Positions 39,290-50,839 of a stretch of DNA of 64,000 bases are shown here, piece after piece (within the stretch, counting starts at the first letter, position 1; each line of letters starts with the position of its first letter). Under the pieces are notes generated by a model. That model did no database searches. It was not told where the DNA came from and saw only the letters and a list, made by a program, of their open reading frames with translations. Source of the stretch: Plectrocnemia conspersa (lineage: Eukaryota; Arthropoda; Insecta; Trichoptera; Polycentropodidae); contig VTFK01000504.1 of the NCBI GenBank assembly GCA_009617715.1, forward strand, positions 101,792 through 165,791, written 5' to 3'. Both the position numbers and the translations under genes were made by a program.

Positions 39290-39585
39290 CTGGTTGCGAT
39301 TTAGTCCGCGGCTCTGCAATATTGAGTGCATCGCATCCGCGCGGCAAAAAGTGCATGATAATCAAATCGGTGAACGATTATTGAGTGCTGAAAAACACAT
39401 TTCTGTATGCAAAACGAGTTGCGCATTTGCATACCGGAATACATTTTTATATTCATGCTTTTTACCGGACGGGATGTTTGCCCCATCTTCAAATTGCACA
39501 TGCATCAAAATTCAGATTTAAATACGACTTTTTGCTTATTCTCTCTCGCTCTCGCTCCCAGATTCTGCTCACTGCCATATATAAC
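39290..39585. promoter_or_regulatory. Island with repeated ATTGAGTGC and octamer words
   Basis: ATTGAGTGC occurs twice (about 39322 and 39379), resembling NK-2 class sites, with ATTTGCAT at 39425-39432. Six overlapping frames of 64-87 residues on both strands reflect low stop density, not a gene. A CTCTCTCGCTCTCGCTC tract closes the island. Confidence 0.35.
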
Positions 39586-39739
39586 CGCAATTTTAGTACA
39601 TCCAACACAAAACATAATACATAACAATTCGATTTGTATAATGAAATTATATTTTTTAAATATAGAGTAGATCTTATTTCCAATAAAGCCTAACTGATAC
39701 ACGTGGATACACAAAATACACAATACATACACACAGATG

Positions 39740-40130
39740 GGCGTTTGACATAGTTAACACGATTCGGTAATGAAGGTTCTTCTGTGAGTATGCAAACACC
39801 TCGAGAGTAAAGCAAAGCGTCTCGTACGAGATTAGCAAACCGTGAGTTGGCATTTATAATGAAATCTCGACGAGGTCTAAAGACGGCAGGACTTTAACAC
39901 ACATCCTTACGATACGTATGTACATACATATGGGCAAAAGGACGGAAGACAATAGCCACTATCTCCCGTCGGCAGTCGTGTACTATTTTCATCAGCAAAT
40001 CCGGGCTGGGTTGATTTATAAGGTATGCATGTTTGCGCAGTTGCGTCATCTTATTTATAAGACGAGTAAGGTGTGTGCATTTCTCACTACCTAGTAGAAG
40101 GCCGTAATATTCTGGAGATAAATTCATGTA
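39740..40130. promoter_or_regulatory. G+C-raised island with TCTCGTACGAGA palindrome
   Basis: Perfect 12-bp palindrome at 39820-39831, sharing the CTCGTACG word with the inverted repeats of the island at 17.47-17.51 kb. The 77-residue minus-strand frame is not recognised. Confidence 0.35.
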
Positions 40131-40379
40131 TATATTTGTGAATTTTTAAAGCAGACTTCTAATCAATGACACAGTGCTTAAATTAACGCGTAATTCTATA
40201 CATAAATCTAGTATTGCATAGTAATATCGTAACATGTTTATAAAGGCTCCTATTTACAACAAACATTGCCATCAATTTAATTGATTTGAGAATATAATGT
40301 ATGACAATATTATTATATAATATGTTACATGCATATACTGTTGCACTAATCGGATATATAAAAAAGACGTAATTAAAAC

Positions 40380-40920
40380 CGTTTTCTATTGAAACTTATC
40401 CGTCGATTAATACGCGAGCGTCGCCTCCAGAGATGGGAGGCTGTAGTGCACCCGTCGACAAAGTCACACAAAATCCAATTATCTCTAATGATGATAGTGA
40501 CACGAGATATTAAGTTTGATCAAGTGTCTAAGTCAGGGGCGCTGCCCAACTAGTTAGCAGGGTGGCGAGAGCCTCACACACCCGCCACCCCGTTATACCT
40601 ACAAGAACCACCCGGCAATTTCTTATCCCCGAAAACATTATAATGTAGGTCCCGAGTACAGAAAACAAACGTCCAGAATTATGATTAATGACCAATTTGC
40701 ATACAAACATTAACTTTGGGCGTAGGTATGCTAAACTTAACGGACTCTCCGATCCATCTTGTATTATAGTTGGCCACCGTATCAACTTACGGCTCCTCGG
40801 TTATTGTTAAGTTGCCAGGTACAGAGGGCGCATGTGGAAGCTCGTATATTATAATTTCAGATAATATAATTCATACCCTGTACCTTGAAATTCGATGCAT
40901 CTAGCCGGTTGACTATATGT
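40380..40920. promoter_or_regulatory. G+C-raised island with short hairpins and octamer word
   Basis: GCCTCC/GGAGGC hairpin at 40423-40441, a GGGTGGCG/CGCCACCC inverted pair near 40559-40590, and ATTTGCAT at 40695-40702. The 85-residue minus-strand frame at 40528-40785 has no family resemblance. Confidence 0.35.
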
Positions 40921-41424
40921 AAATTGAGTCGAGATTAATTATATTATGTAAAAAAAATCAATGGATACAATTCAAGAGTTGCAGCAAAACTTTGCTTTAA
41001 TTCAAGATATATAATTTTTTTAATTAAAAATTAAAAGTGTCCATAATGTATATTATGTAACGCACATTTTATTAACAATTGAAAAATATTATCTTATGAT
41101 AATTAAAAGATATCTTTGCTCTGTTTTGTATTTTTTAGACTTGTTAAGTCAGACTTTTTAAACATTCTTCTTCAAACAACGAACAAAAATAATCTCTTGT
41201 TCTATTAGTAAGTACATTTTATTAACGTAATAGTTATTGTTATTAGGTTGTCTTATACCAAGTAGAAATATTTACTTAGTAGAAAGCGAACTGTAATTAA
41301 AACAGGACCTTTATAGTAAATAATTTTTTTTTTATTTATTTCACGAATGGTTATTTTTTTATTTTATTTACAGTCAAACTTGTTTTTAGACTTCTAAGCA
41401 TAATGTTAACAAAAGATTTACATA

Positions 41425-41490
41425 TTTTTTTTATACGGTCTCAAACTAAAACACATTGCGGTGGTACTGTTTTGGATTTTTCTTTAAGTG
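41425..41490 (+). pseudogene. mariner transposase N-terminal scrap
   Basis: The frame from 41434 reads YGLKLKHIAV, resembling the mariner N-terminal Y-E-F-K-L-G-H-N-A-A block. It shares about 30 bp with the N-terminal region of the mariner at 50.86 kb. Too short to be sure. Confidence 0.35.
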
Positions 41491-41639
41491 TACTGCGCGT
41501 TCTGAAACTAGGACCTACCTCCTACTTGGGCCGTCGAGAGTGACACCAGCAAACAAGTAAACTAGCATGAAACCATTATTATTCAATACCATAATTAATT
41601 AATTGATAAATACAAATAATAAATATCAGAGATGGAAGA

Positions 41640-41935
41640 TAAGACAAGAGTTGAAAGAGCTGAGAACAAAAATCATCATACATTGCACTAACTAAAATTA
41701 CAGAAAATTATATCGGCAACTCATACAGGAAAAAATGCCGTTATATTAGAAGAGCAAACATCTTTTAGTATCTCATAGGCCTCACAAAAATATACAAAAT
41801 AACTAGAACAAAACTCTTATAAGATTAGTATTAATATATGAGTGTAAGACGTGAACACCGAGCACCAATGACTATGTGCCAGGATGCTACTCGGCATCGT
41901 TGACACATCAACGAACGTTTTATATAGGCCGGATA
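41640..41935 (+). pseudogene. LINE reverse-transcriptase thumb relic
   Basis: The frame from 41831 reads LIYECKT, a stop, then TP, like the LLYGCETWTL block of several LINE clades. RMLLGI at 41881-41898 in another frame fits the following R-x-L-G-I segment. Preceding DNA gives TRTKLL before the expected hydrophobic stretch. Stops and at least one frameshift. The clade cannot be fixed from so little. Confidence 0.5.
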
Positions 41936-42239
41936 TTTGTCTTACGTGACCGACTCAAAATACGCAAAGCTATTAACATTTTATAGGCCTGAATATAAGA
42001 GAAGCGCTGAAATACAAAAATATTCGCTAACGTTCGGCATTAGCTACTGGCGCTGTGTGGCCCAATATAGAGCGATTTTATATTACTTATGTTCATTATT
42101 AAGACAGTATCTTAAGCCATACTATATAGGGTAAAATGCATGATTTTCAATAATGAATGTCAATACTCTAGAACCACTTAAAACGTTTTTTTACCAATAG
42201 TTTATTATTTATTTGTTTAGTAACATTCATGACACCCTG

Positions 42240-42545
42240 TACCCTACCTTATTCTAGTCGATTTAAATTTAGCACATCCATATTGTGTAACGGTCACGTG
42301 TGAACAATGAGGCACCTGACATGACACCTCCTTACCAGGACTTCCTTGATCCATCACCAAGGTGGGTGTGCCTCCCAGATCCGCGAGGGGAGCAAACTTT
42401 AGGGTCACTTCCAAGGGATGCTGGGAGGTATGATAATTCAATCTTAATCTAATGAGTTTAGTTGTGTGACTAAGTGGCGATAGATGTACAGACCCGCTGT
42501 CGGGTTTCTCGTTTGCACGGTGCTAATGATCCGTAACAAATAATT
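42240..42545. promoter_or_regulatory. G+C-raised island with E-boxes
   Basis: TCACGTG at 42294-42300 (bHLH-zip type), CACCTG at 42313-42318 (Snail type), and a Sox-like ACAATG between them. The 65-residue minus-strand frame is not recognised. Confidence 0.35.
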
Positions 42546-42549
42546 GATC

Positions 42550-43205
42550 TCGATATTATTGTTAATATTAAATAATATGAATAATTTAATAGAGTAAAAC
42601 AAAAATAGCTTTAAAAGTGTTGATATCTATACAATACTCGTATTAAATTCTTCTATATATTATTTACTGTGACTGAATAATTGATTCAAAGTATGTACAA
42701 AAGTTAAAGCTTTATATTATATTTCTGCATATTCATTATAGAAGAAAATCTAAAACTATTACACCTATTTGTTTTAAGAATATGTAGTATTTTTATCGAT
42801 ATCTATGCAAAATTGTAATTTGAGTTACAATCAATTTATTTGAGTATTAATAAAAGTGATTAAAATTAATATCTAATTTATAGTAAAATGAGTATTGAAG
42901 TTTTGCACAAATAAAATAATAAATATTTTATTGCTGTTTTTTAAGATTAATTTCAACTTATTTTAATAAATTTACAATATAGTAACATAATTTATAAATT
43001 ATAACAGTATTATTCTCATGTGTAACAATTATATTTTCATTAAATATATAAGTGGATAATACATATTTTGGATAAGATTTATTCTTATGTAATAAAGTTA
43101 AAAAAACTTTTGCTTTGCTAAATCAATCTTTATGATAGATTTTGCAATTTGATTTATTTTTTACAATAAAGATCTATAATCAAATTTATACGTTAAATTA
43201 GGTAC
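42550..43205. other. A+T-rich stretch, no gene seen
   Basis: Nothing recognised. A small island at about 43210-43330 (GGCGCCGTCGAG) follows without further features. Confidence 0.5.
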
Positions 43206-43456
43206 AAATTTTAACCCTGTTTCTCGATAATATGCTTAGTTTTCTGTAATAGCGGGGCCATGTGTCATACAGAGGAAAAAAATAACGGAATTCCAATGGC
43301 GCCGTCGAGATAAAGGGTGACTCATCAATAAAAATTGTGATAACTCATTCAAATCACCAAATGTTTTGCCAATACTTGTAGCATAAAAGACAAACTATAA
43401 CTTGCAATCTTAGCAGTCATAGTTCATTGTGCTTTTATGTGGAGTAAAAGAATTTA

Positions 43457-43501
43457 ATTTTAAACTTGATCGCTCAAAGAAAGAGCGGTCAAGTTTAAAA
43501 T
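43457..43501. repeat. 19-bp inverted repeat hairpin
   Basis: ATTTTAAACTTGATCGCTC and GAGCGGTCAAGTTTAAAAT flank the loop AAAGAAA. The single mismatch would be a G-U pair in RNA. It could be two abutting transposon ends or a cruciform. No terminator role is expected in a eukaryote. Confidence 0.8.
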
Positions 43502-43504
43502 GTA

Positions 43505-44180
43505 AGTAACATATAGTACTAATTGTGTGCAGAAGATGAAATTGTGAAAGCTGGGTCTTGAATAATTATAGCTCGTGAATAATTACAGAACAACAAAAAA
43601 TTAAAATAAAACATAATTTACGCGATGTGTCATTACAAAAAATACCATTACTTATACATTATCACATAAGGTAAGATATAAAGAAGGAAAAAGACAGTGG
43701 CAGTGTTTTGAAAACGTTTTGCAAAAACCTCTTTATTTAGGACAATATAAAACGAATTAAATATCGCCCTAGAATGATTTCCAATATTTGAATATGGGTA
43801 AGATAATGTCAAATTCATTAATTTAATCTCATTTCATTTACAGTTGGAACTCTTATTGAGGGATCAAGTCGCCATATCTATAGACATTTAAAAAAACTTT
43901 AAGCAAAACTTAGACATGATAATCTGAATGTTGTGCTATTTAATCATAAAATCAAAATTTGAATGTAATATGCAAAAACAAAGACAAAAGGTAGCTTCTT
44001 TGTCAAAAAAAAACACCACTACCAAAAAAACCTTTTACAGTGATGTTCTATTGTTCTATGTACCCGGAAAATTTAAAACTATTCGTTAAAAAATTATGTC
44101 TTTAGTATTAGATAAAAATAAGATCATATATAAAAATTCGAGAACGCGGAAAACTAACATAACTTTCTCAGACACTCCTT
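43505..44180. other. A+T-rich stretch, no gene seen
   Basis: Carries ATTGTGAAAGCTG (43541-43553), which matches part of bantam microRNA but lacks its seed and hairpin. Nothing else recognised. Confidence 0.45.
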
Positions 44181-44183
44181 CGG

Positions 44184-44420
44184 AAATTTTCTCTGAAACT
44201 TTTACTGACATTTACGCTTTAAGAGCTTTCCAACTTTGACTTATTAAGTTTATACAAACTTTGACCAAGAGAAGGTTAACCCAATTTCAAACTATAGAAG
44301 ATCGCAGAAGCCGCCGCTTCTCTCTTCGCATCTCTTGGTCCAGCTCGACGTCGAGCTGGACCAAGAATTGAATCTGCTTCGAAAACACATTGAGCTTACG
44401 GACACACTCAGAGAAAATTT
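44184..44420. repeat. Inverted-repeat segment enclosing a 34-bp palindrome
   Basis: AAATTTTCTCTGA (44184-44196) is perfectly inverted at 44408-44420, giving a 237-bp unit of MITE size, though no target duplication is evident. Inside, 44333-44366 is a perfect spacer-free palindrome centred on GAGCTGGACC and its inverse. AACTTTGAC occurs twice directly near 44230-44265. The origin is unclear. Confidence 0.6.
44333..44366. repeat. Perfect 34-bp palindrome, no spacer
   Basis: The left half TCTTGGTCCAGCTCGAC and its exact inverse meet at the central ACGT. It is G+C-rich in contrast to its surroundings. Such sequences can extrude as cruciforms and are prone to deletion. Confidence 0.95.
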
Positions 44421-44689
44421 ACGTACAATAATATATAAAATTGTAAATAACGATCCTAATGTTTAGACAAAAACAAATAACAAACAATAACTGGAAAAAA
44501 ATACCCGTCACTTGATTTAAGACAATAACTAAAAAAAGGATAATTTTATTACTCAAAAAATATATAAATTACTTCCTAATAAACTTATCTTTGTTTAATT
44601 TTATTATTATTAGTGCAATATTATTTAAAAATCGGTATTTTGGGCCATCCTGTATATAGAAAATATATGTATGATGTTATAAAACAAAG

Positions 44690-45200
44690 ATTCCTCTATG
44701 CCAAATCGCGGATTCGTTTGAAGTTATCGCTTTTGCTTTTCATCGCCATTCAAGTGCGATAAGAAACCGTAGAGGTACAAAAGAGGGCATTAGCATATCC
44801 AGGGCCGCCTCCTTGGGCCATTTAAATTCTTGGCCCGTGTTATCTCGACCGAGTGGCTAAGTAAGGTTCAACATTTCTAATCAGGCGGGCAAAAGGCGCA
44901 CACGGCGTCGAAATAGTTTCGGCCCTCTCAAATCTGTTTGCCCAAGTTTGTTTGCCGGGTATACGTGGCCCGACATAATCTAATGAAGCGAACGAATAAG
45001 AAAGGGGGTGGCTGGCGGTCGGAAAATTCTTATGCCGACACATGATGCTCACGACCCAGAGGGTCGTAATTTGGACGACCCATCTGGGTCATTGTGTTGT
45101 CTCACTCCTTTTGCCAATTATGATTTTCCAGAGTGATTAGCACGGGGTTCTAAGGGATTTGCGTCACGTGTGCAAGGAACACATCAAGACGAAATTAAGT
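44690..45200. promoter_or_regulatory. G+C-raised island with GACCC/GGGTC array
   Basis: At 45051-45067, ACGACCC-AGA-GGGTCGT is a 7-bp hairpin. At 45075-45090, ACGACCC-ATCT-GGGTC repeats the arrangement. GGGTCA-type words resemble nuclear-receptor half sites. The 70-residue minus-strand frame is not recognised. Confidence 0.4.
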
Positions 45201-45289
45201 TTGCTATGTTACACGGATAATATAAATTGTTAATATAATAAATGTGTAGCTAAACTAAAACACAAAAATTTTGGGGTTTTTTACTGAGG

Positions 45290-45560
45290 ATTTTTCGAAA
45301 TGTACTCGACAGCGCCTGTAAATATTTGCTCGTGAATTATGCGCCACTTAATAATTTATATTTCAAATAAAATTTTACACATATTACATGTTTGCCGTGA
45401 CACCATCAAGCTACACAATCTCAATTTTAGAACTTTACAATGTGACCATATAATTATATACGCAAACACGGCGTAAATTCCGGAAAAGGGTCACCCCGCG
45501 CTTTAGTGCTAAGAGTCGCCATACCAAATTCCTCAAGTTATGCTTTCAAGTCGAAAATTC
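45290..45560. promoter_or_regulatory. Weak island with AAGGGTCACC word
   Basis: AAAGGGTCACC near 45485-45495 resembles a nuclear-receptor half site, like the array 430 bp upstream. TTCCGGAA precedes it. No coding frame. Confidence 0.3.
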
Positions 45561-45564
45561 GCGT

Positions 45565-47155
45565 GTAAGATTGACGTTTTCCGAAAGTTTATATATATTT
45601 TGGAACACTAACAACAGCGATGCTAATAAATTACAAATAATTTAAAAAGTTCTCTGCTGAGTAAAAGATCCGCACAGACCAAGAAGTACAATCTAAAATA
45701 AATATTTAAAAGTATATTTTAATTTTATTAAATAAGAATATATTTTAGTTTTAATAAATATTTTTATGAAATAATCAAAAGAAATAAACATATAATTTTT
45801 TTAATGAACTACAAATCAGTATTTTTTTTAATCAATATGTTTTATTATTTATTACGTTTTTATCACGTATTTGCGAATCTTTTAATTTTATCACGGTCAA
45901 TGGTCTCGGTAGTAAAAAAAATCAGTCTAGTGTGATTTAACGCTTAATTTAAAACAAAAATTTACTGGTTCCTATAGAAACAGGGAACTATTATTTTAAA
46001 TAATATAATCATAAAATATAATTTGTATACAAATTATATTAAAATATAAACAAGAAGAAAATTGCCCATATGATATATATTTTAATTAGTGTGGTTTATT
46101 TGGTCGTAATCGTAAAATTAAGATCTTTATTTTTACAAAATTAATTAAATAAAGAATAAACTACATCAAAAAATGAAAGACTGCTTTTACGAAAAAAATA
46201 ATACCATAGAACATAGAGTCTGTGGACCGCTTAGGTTCCTTGAAAACCTTCAGCGACACGCTTGCACTCATAAAAGAAACTCAGGAGGTTTCAGATGTAG
46301 TTCAAGTGCATCAATAAATGGCAGTAAGTCATTAACCCATGTGTTTATATATCACCGCACTACACTTGTGGAAGCAAATATGTTTGATTTAAAGTATTTA
46401 AAAAAAAGATTTTTCTTGACCACGTAAAAGTGAAACTGCGTATAATGAGTACCGCGTAAATTGAAGAAGCAGTGTATATAAAATAATAATAAACCATCAC
46501 AGGTATTATTACATATTAAAACATATTACGTACAGATATATGGTAACTTTAGTGATGTTACAAAATTTGATTTTTCAAATATTTCTGGTAAATATATATG
46601 GGGTTTTATAACGGAATTATAATAATGGAAATTTTCACTGCTTCTCCACTCATCTCTAAAGTGTTTCTTATTCTGATTTTTAACTTTAATGCCGATATGA
46701 TTGATAGTTCTTAATTACTTTTTTTTATTTTAGAGAAAAAATTATATTTCCGTATAATTTATAAGAGTAATTTTTCAAAGCATACAATTTGAAAAAAACA
46801 GTAAATTTAAATATATCTCTCGCATTTTTAAGCATTTATAAATCTTTCTTAAATTTTAATACAGTTTAAAAGCATTAAAATACAATAGCATTACGTGGAA
46901 TCAAAATGGCATTTTTATTCTTCACGTCTTTTGCAAATAGAAAAAAATCAGGCCTTTAAAAACCAATATTAAAATGATTTTTACCCAAAAACTGGCATCA
47001 AATGTTTTGCTTTACGTTACAACTAAAATTTAAACTTGAGTTGTACAATTTTTTTATCGACAGCAAATATTATATCATATATAGGCTAAGAGGCAGATAC
47101 CACTTTCATATTTAAACGACTCAACAACAAAAACATTATTTACTGTGTATTTTTT
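45565..47155. other. A+T-rich stretch with a 26-bp palindrome
   Basis: 46015-46040 is a perfect palindrome around GTATAC. The 84-residue frame at 46173-46427 has no recognisable domain. Nothing else seen. Confidence 0.5.
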
Positions 47156-47199
47156 TCAATTGGATGTTTATAAAGGGTTTTAAAACCCAAATAACAATA

Positions 47200-47760
47200 C
47201 ATACACGAATGCGAAAGAAGCTAAAAAAACGGCGCCGTCTGGCCACGGGCGTCCGTTCACAATATCCGTCTAACGAGGGCGTCGTTATTAAAAGCGCGCC
47301 ACCGCTAAGTGTGTATCCGTCGAGTGTTTTAATTACATTTTCTTTAATTAATATGCTAATAATTTTGCATAGTAATTATTGTGCGAGCAATCTCGCGGGG
47401 TCGAATGTCGCTTTGATGTATCGGGAACCGAAATTGGAGACGAGCGTCGGCGTCGGGCGGTCGTTGTTGTTGCGATCCTTGGGGTCGGAACACCGACGCC
47501 GATTATTTGCATGGCGATCGGCCGTGATTTTGTGCTTACTGAAGCGATGAATACTTTTCGAATAACCCTCCATCCACAGATATTAACAAAAGCAATTAAT
47601 TCGCGCACACAGACGAAACGCGACGCCGATACTTTAATTTAGCCGACGCCCCCGACGCCCACCCTTAACCTTCTGCGGTGTCATCGAGCAACGACGACAC
47701 ACTTTGTCATGCCATAAAACACAATAATTTTGCTTATCATGTGTTGGTTATGTGTGTGTA
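47200..47760. promoter_or_regulatory. CpG-rich island with five CGACGCC words and an octamer
   Basis: CGACGCC or its complement occurs at 47449, 47494, 47621, 47644 and 47653. ATTTGCAT is at 47505-47512. Frames up to 128 residues occur on both strands and overlap (plus 47164-47550 and 47379-47642; minus 47348-47608 and 47376-47573), a pattern of non-coding CpG-rich DNA. I cannot fully exclude a coding exon. Confidence 0.4.
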
Positions 47761-47764
47761 ATAA

Positions 47765-49730
47765 AGGGCAATTTCCTAAGTTGTATTTACAATACGTAAT
47801 TGCATGTAATGGCATACTTGGTGTCTTTGGACAATTAAGCTCTCTTCTATATGGTAAAGTGGGGTAAAAAAATATAGCGGATAAGAAGTCGTGGTATATT
47901 CACTGTTACTATAAACAATGCTATTTTACTAGATTTAAAATAAATGCGATAAAGCCATGCAAGAATATGCGCTTTCATTCGTCCATGTGTAGAATATTTC
48001 ATTTCCTTGATTTATATTTTCAATACAAGTGTAAATGATTCCAAGACAGTGTGTCATATTATTTTTATTTGTTATTACAAATCTGATCATTATGATTTGA
48101 CAGGTTTCCCTAATGTGTCATGATGGCCATTATATTAAAAACAAACAAAAAACAGTAACCATACACACTATCACCGAAAACATCCTTGTGTGGCCAAAAA
48201 TTAAAATTAAAATATTTTTGGAATCACTATCTATATGAAAGCATAGTTTTATTATTTTGTAAGGCTTTGGCGTCAAAGCATATATTTGTGTACTATTTCT
48301 AACAAAAATGGCTTTAGCTAATCACAAGTTTATATTGCTAAACATTTAGATTGTATAAGTTCATATTTAAATGATATTTTTTCACTTAAACTTTTAAAAT
48401 ATTTTTCATATACTTATGTTAATGAAATTTAATTATAAATGAGTAATATATAGTTTCGGGTTTATAACTAATTTATATAGAATTAATAATACCTATTAAT
48501 CCAGTTTCATATTTATTTTATATTACATTCTAGTGGTAACGAGCATCTACTAACAGCCCAAGGGTCTGTGATCCGATATCGGTAAAATAAATCGTTCCCA
48601 AGGCGCCGGTCACGTGCAATAAATAAACCACAATAGAACGGACGCATATTACCTACTAGTTTTGCCCACAAAATATATATATAAATCGTAAAATAATATT
48701 CACTTACCTTTCGCACTAAAATAATTTGTTTTAAACCCATTTATCCAGCAATTTTCTTATACAATTTAAGATACTACAAAACAACCGATTTTAATTTTTT
48801 ATCGTAAAGGGTAATTATTAAAGAACTGGAAATGTATATTTAAGTAATGGGCTATGATAGTTTGTATAATCTGCGCCATAATTTAATTTGTATCTTAAAA
48901 GTATGATATTAATACTCGTATATTACTAATGAAAACCAGACAAAGCGACATTAAATATGAAGCTATCAAAGTTACACATATTAAAATATATATAAATATT
49001 ACAATTTTTTTTAAGACTATTTTATATATCATTAAGTCCTAAAAAACCTTTATAATATTAATCCTCGAGATTAAAAAAATCTAAGAAATTAATACACCAC
49101 TTTTTGTGAGTGTATTTTAAAAATTAGATCCTGACTCTTGGCTTTTTGTAATTCCGGGAATTGAGCCCCTAACTTTTAATAATCCCAGGATGCTAAAATA
49201 TAAATCTCAGATTTTAAGGTTAATAATAAGAGATTTTGAATTACTTCACCTAAATACATGAATATTACAAATATAATTGTATAATATAAATATATTCTTA
49301 TGTATAAAACCATTTAAAGCATAATAGCATTATCAATGTGTCATTTTGTTAGTTACTTCTCAAGTCATTAAGATTTTTTCAGTAAATACTAAATAAGGTT
49401 ATTAGAAACATAAATAAAATATCATCTTAAGTATTAAGAACTTAATTAATTAAAATATATCACCGTGACATTTCAGCAATTTAGAGTTTTAGTAGAAATT
49501 TAAAAAATCTTATGAAAATTAATAGTATTTTCAAATTAAATGCATTTTAGAATCTTATGTGATTCAATTTTTCAGGAAAATTAATATATGTTTACCATAA
49601 TAAGCCAATCAAAACTAAATGACATTAAATGTTCAGAATTTATAAAAATCTATGTTATTATTCAATAACAATTTATTTCACGAATTACAAAATCAGGCAA
49701 TATTTTTACATACATATATTGTATATCATG
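47765..49730. other. A+T-rich stretch with a small island at 48520-48720
   Basis: The small island carries GGCGCCGGTCACGTG (near 48603-48617). Its 75-residue minus-strand frame is not recognised. The rest is A+T-rich. Confidence 0.4.
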
Positions 49731-49734
49731 GCGT

Positions 49735-50560
49735 ATTTTAAGATCAGAAATAGGGGGTTAGTGGTGGTTAGCGATAGTCGGGGGTGCGGCAAACCTCCCA
49801 ACATTCATCTCAAGCGCGGAACAAAGCTCGGGCATCAAACGCCGGAATATTCCGGCAAACGTATCGGTCCGCTGGTGCCCTTTGACCGACGGATAGTTTC
49901 TCAAAACGATCCCATCTGCGTATTTATTTCTTTATCCTCTGTGTGTGTCTAGATGGAAATTCTTCGGAAAACATAAAGAAAGATCCGCCGGGAAAATTTC
50001 TCCTTTGTGCAATGCTGATTTTCCCGGCGCTCAGAAGGATGGGGTAGCGGTTAGAATTTCTGCTATGGTGAAATACTACATTTGTATGCTAAACTACCCT
50101 TGTGCGTTTGAAAGGGTAAGTTTTTTCGGATCTCATCTTAATATGAATTCAACGGTCAATGCGTAAGAATTATTACTCTATGTAGCAAATTCGTCTAGCT
50201 ATATTTTATATTTTCCTTTGTTTTAATATGAGATTGTTTTCTAAAAATGGACGCCGCATGTAGTAACATCTAACTGTGTCCTTTTTTCGAGCTCAAGCTC
50301 TTTCTGAGAAAAGTTCACTTTGCTGGACTGCATTAAAAGGCCAGGAAGCACTTTGCATCGCCGGCGAAATAGAGAAAAAGGTAAAGACTCGGGGCCGGGG
50401 GCCGGTAAGTGTAAGAAATTGCATCTTGCTTGCAGAAAATAAAGTCAATTCCTCGCATGACCGGCCACCGTGATTGGGATATATAGGCGGACCACCTCGC
50501 ACGACACCTCCACTTATTCTGCCCGGATTAGTTTGTCGCCATTTTAAAATTGCGCATGAA
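49735..50560. promoter_or_regulatory. Large G+C-raised island with palindromes
   Basis: GCCGGAATATTCCGGC at 49841-49856 is a perfect 16-bp palindrome. GCCGGGAAAAT (49987-49997) is inverted at 50018-50028 across a 20-nt loop. TTTTCCCGGCGC resembles an E2F site. A second G-rich part lies at 50370-50410 (GGGGCCGGGGGCCGG). Frames of 107, 73, 65 and 69 residues do not resemble known proteins. Confidence 0.4.
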
Positions 50561-50724
50561 AACGATTATTTTATAAGAGAAACACTATGATATATTTATA
50601 TCTAATTTGGACCCAAATTTAAAATGTTAAAGTAGTTTTTAAAATATCAGAATAACAAAAGATGTAATTAGGTTTAAAGGTTAAAACAAAACTGACTGTT
50701 AGAACTTAAATTTTAAAAAAACGA

Positions 50725-50748
50725 CATCCATTTTGGGATTACCTAATA
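50725..50748 (-). mobile_element. Solo mariner terminal inverted repeat
   Basis: The complement reads TTAGGTAATCCCAAAATGG. The plus strand ends in CCTAA followed by TA. It matches the ends at 31884 and 60581. Its orientation is wrong for the mariner starting about 100 bp downstream, so it belongs to another decayed copy. Confidence 0.55.
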
Positions 50749-50839
50749 TAAGATAGTGTCAAATTAAGTGGCTGATTTTTCTGTGATTCGAAAAAGATAT
50801 TCATAGTGAAGAACTATTTTTTTTATTTTTGTCGATGGA

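Noticed and set aside
43541..43553. ATTGTGAAAGCTG as a bantam microRNA
   Set aside because: The bantam seed GAGATCA is absent and there is no flanking hairpin with a star strand.
47164..47642. Frames of 128, 87, 86 and 65 residues on both strands as a possible gene
   Set aside because: They overlap in several phases on both strands inside a CpG-rich island, with no domain resemblance or clear splice context. Low stop density explains them.
49629..49952. 107-residue plus-strand frame
   Set aside because: The first third is A+T-derived low complexity and the rest is island sequence containing a palindrome. No family resemblance.
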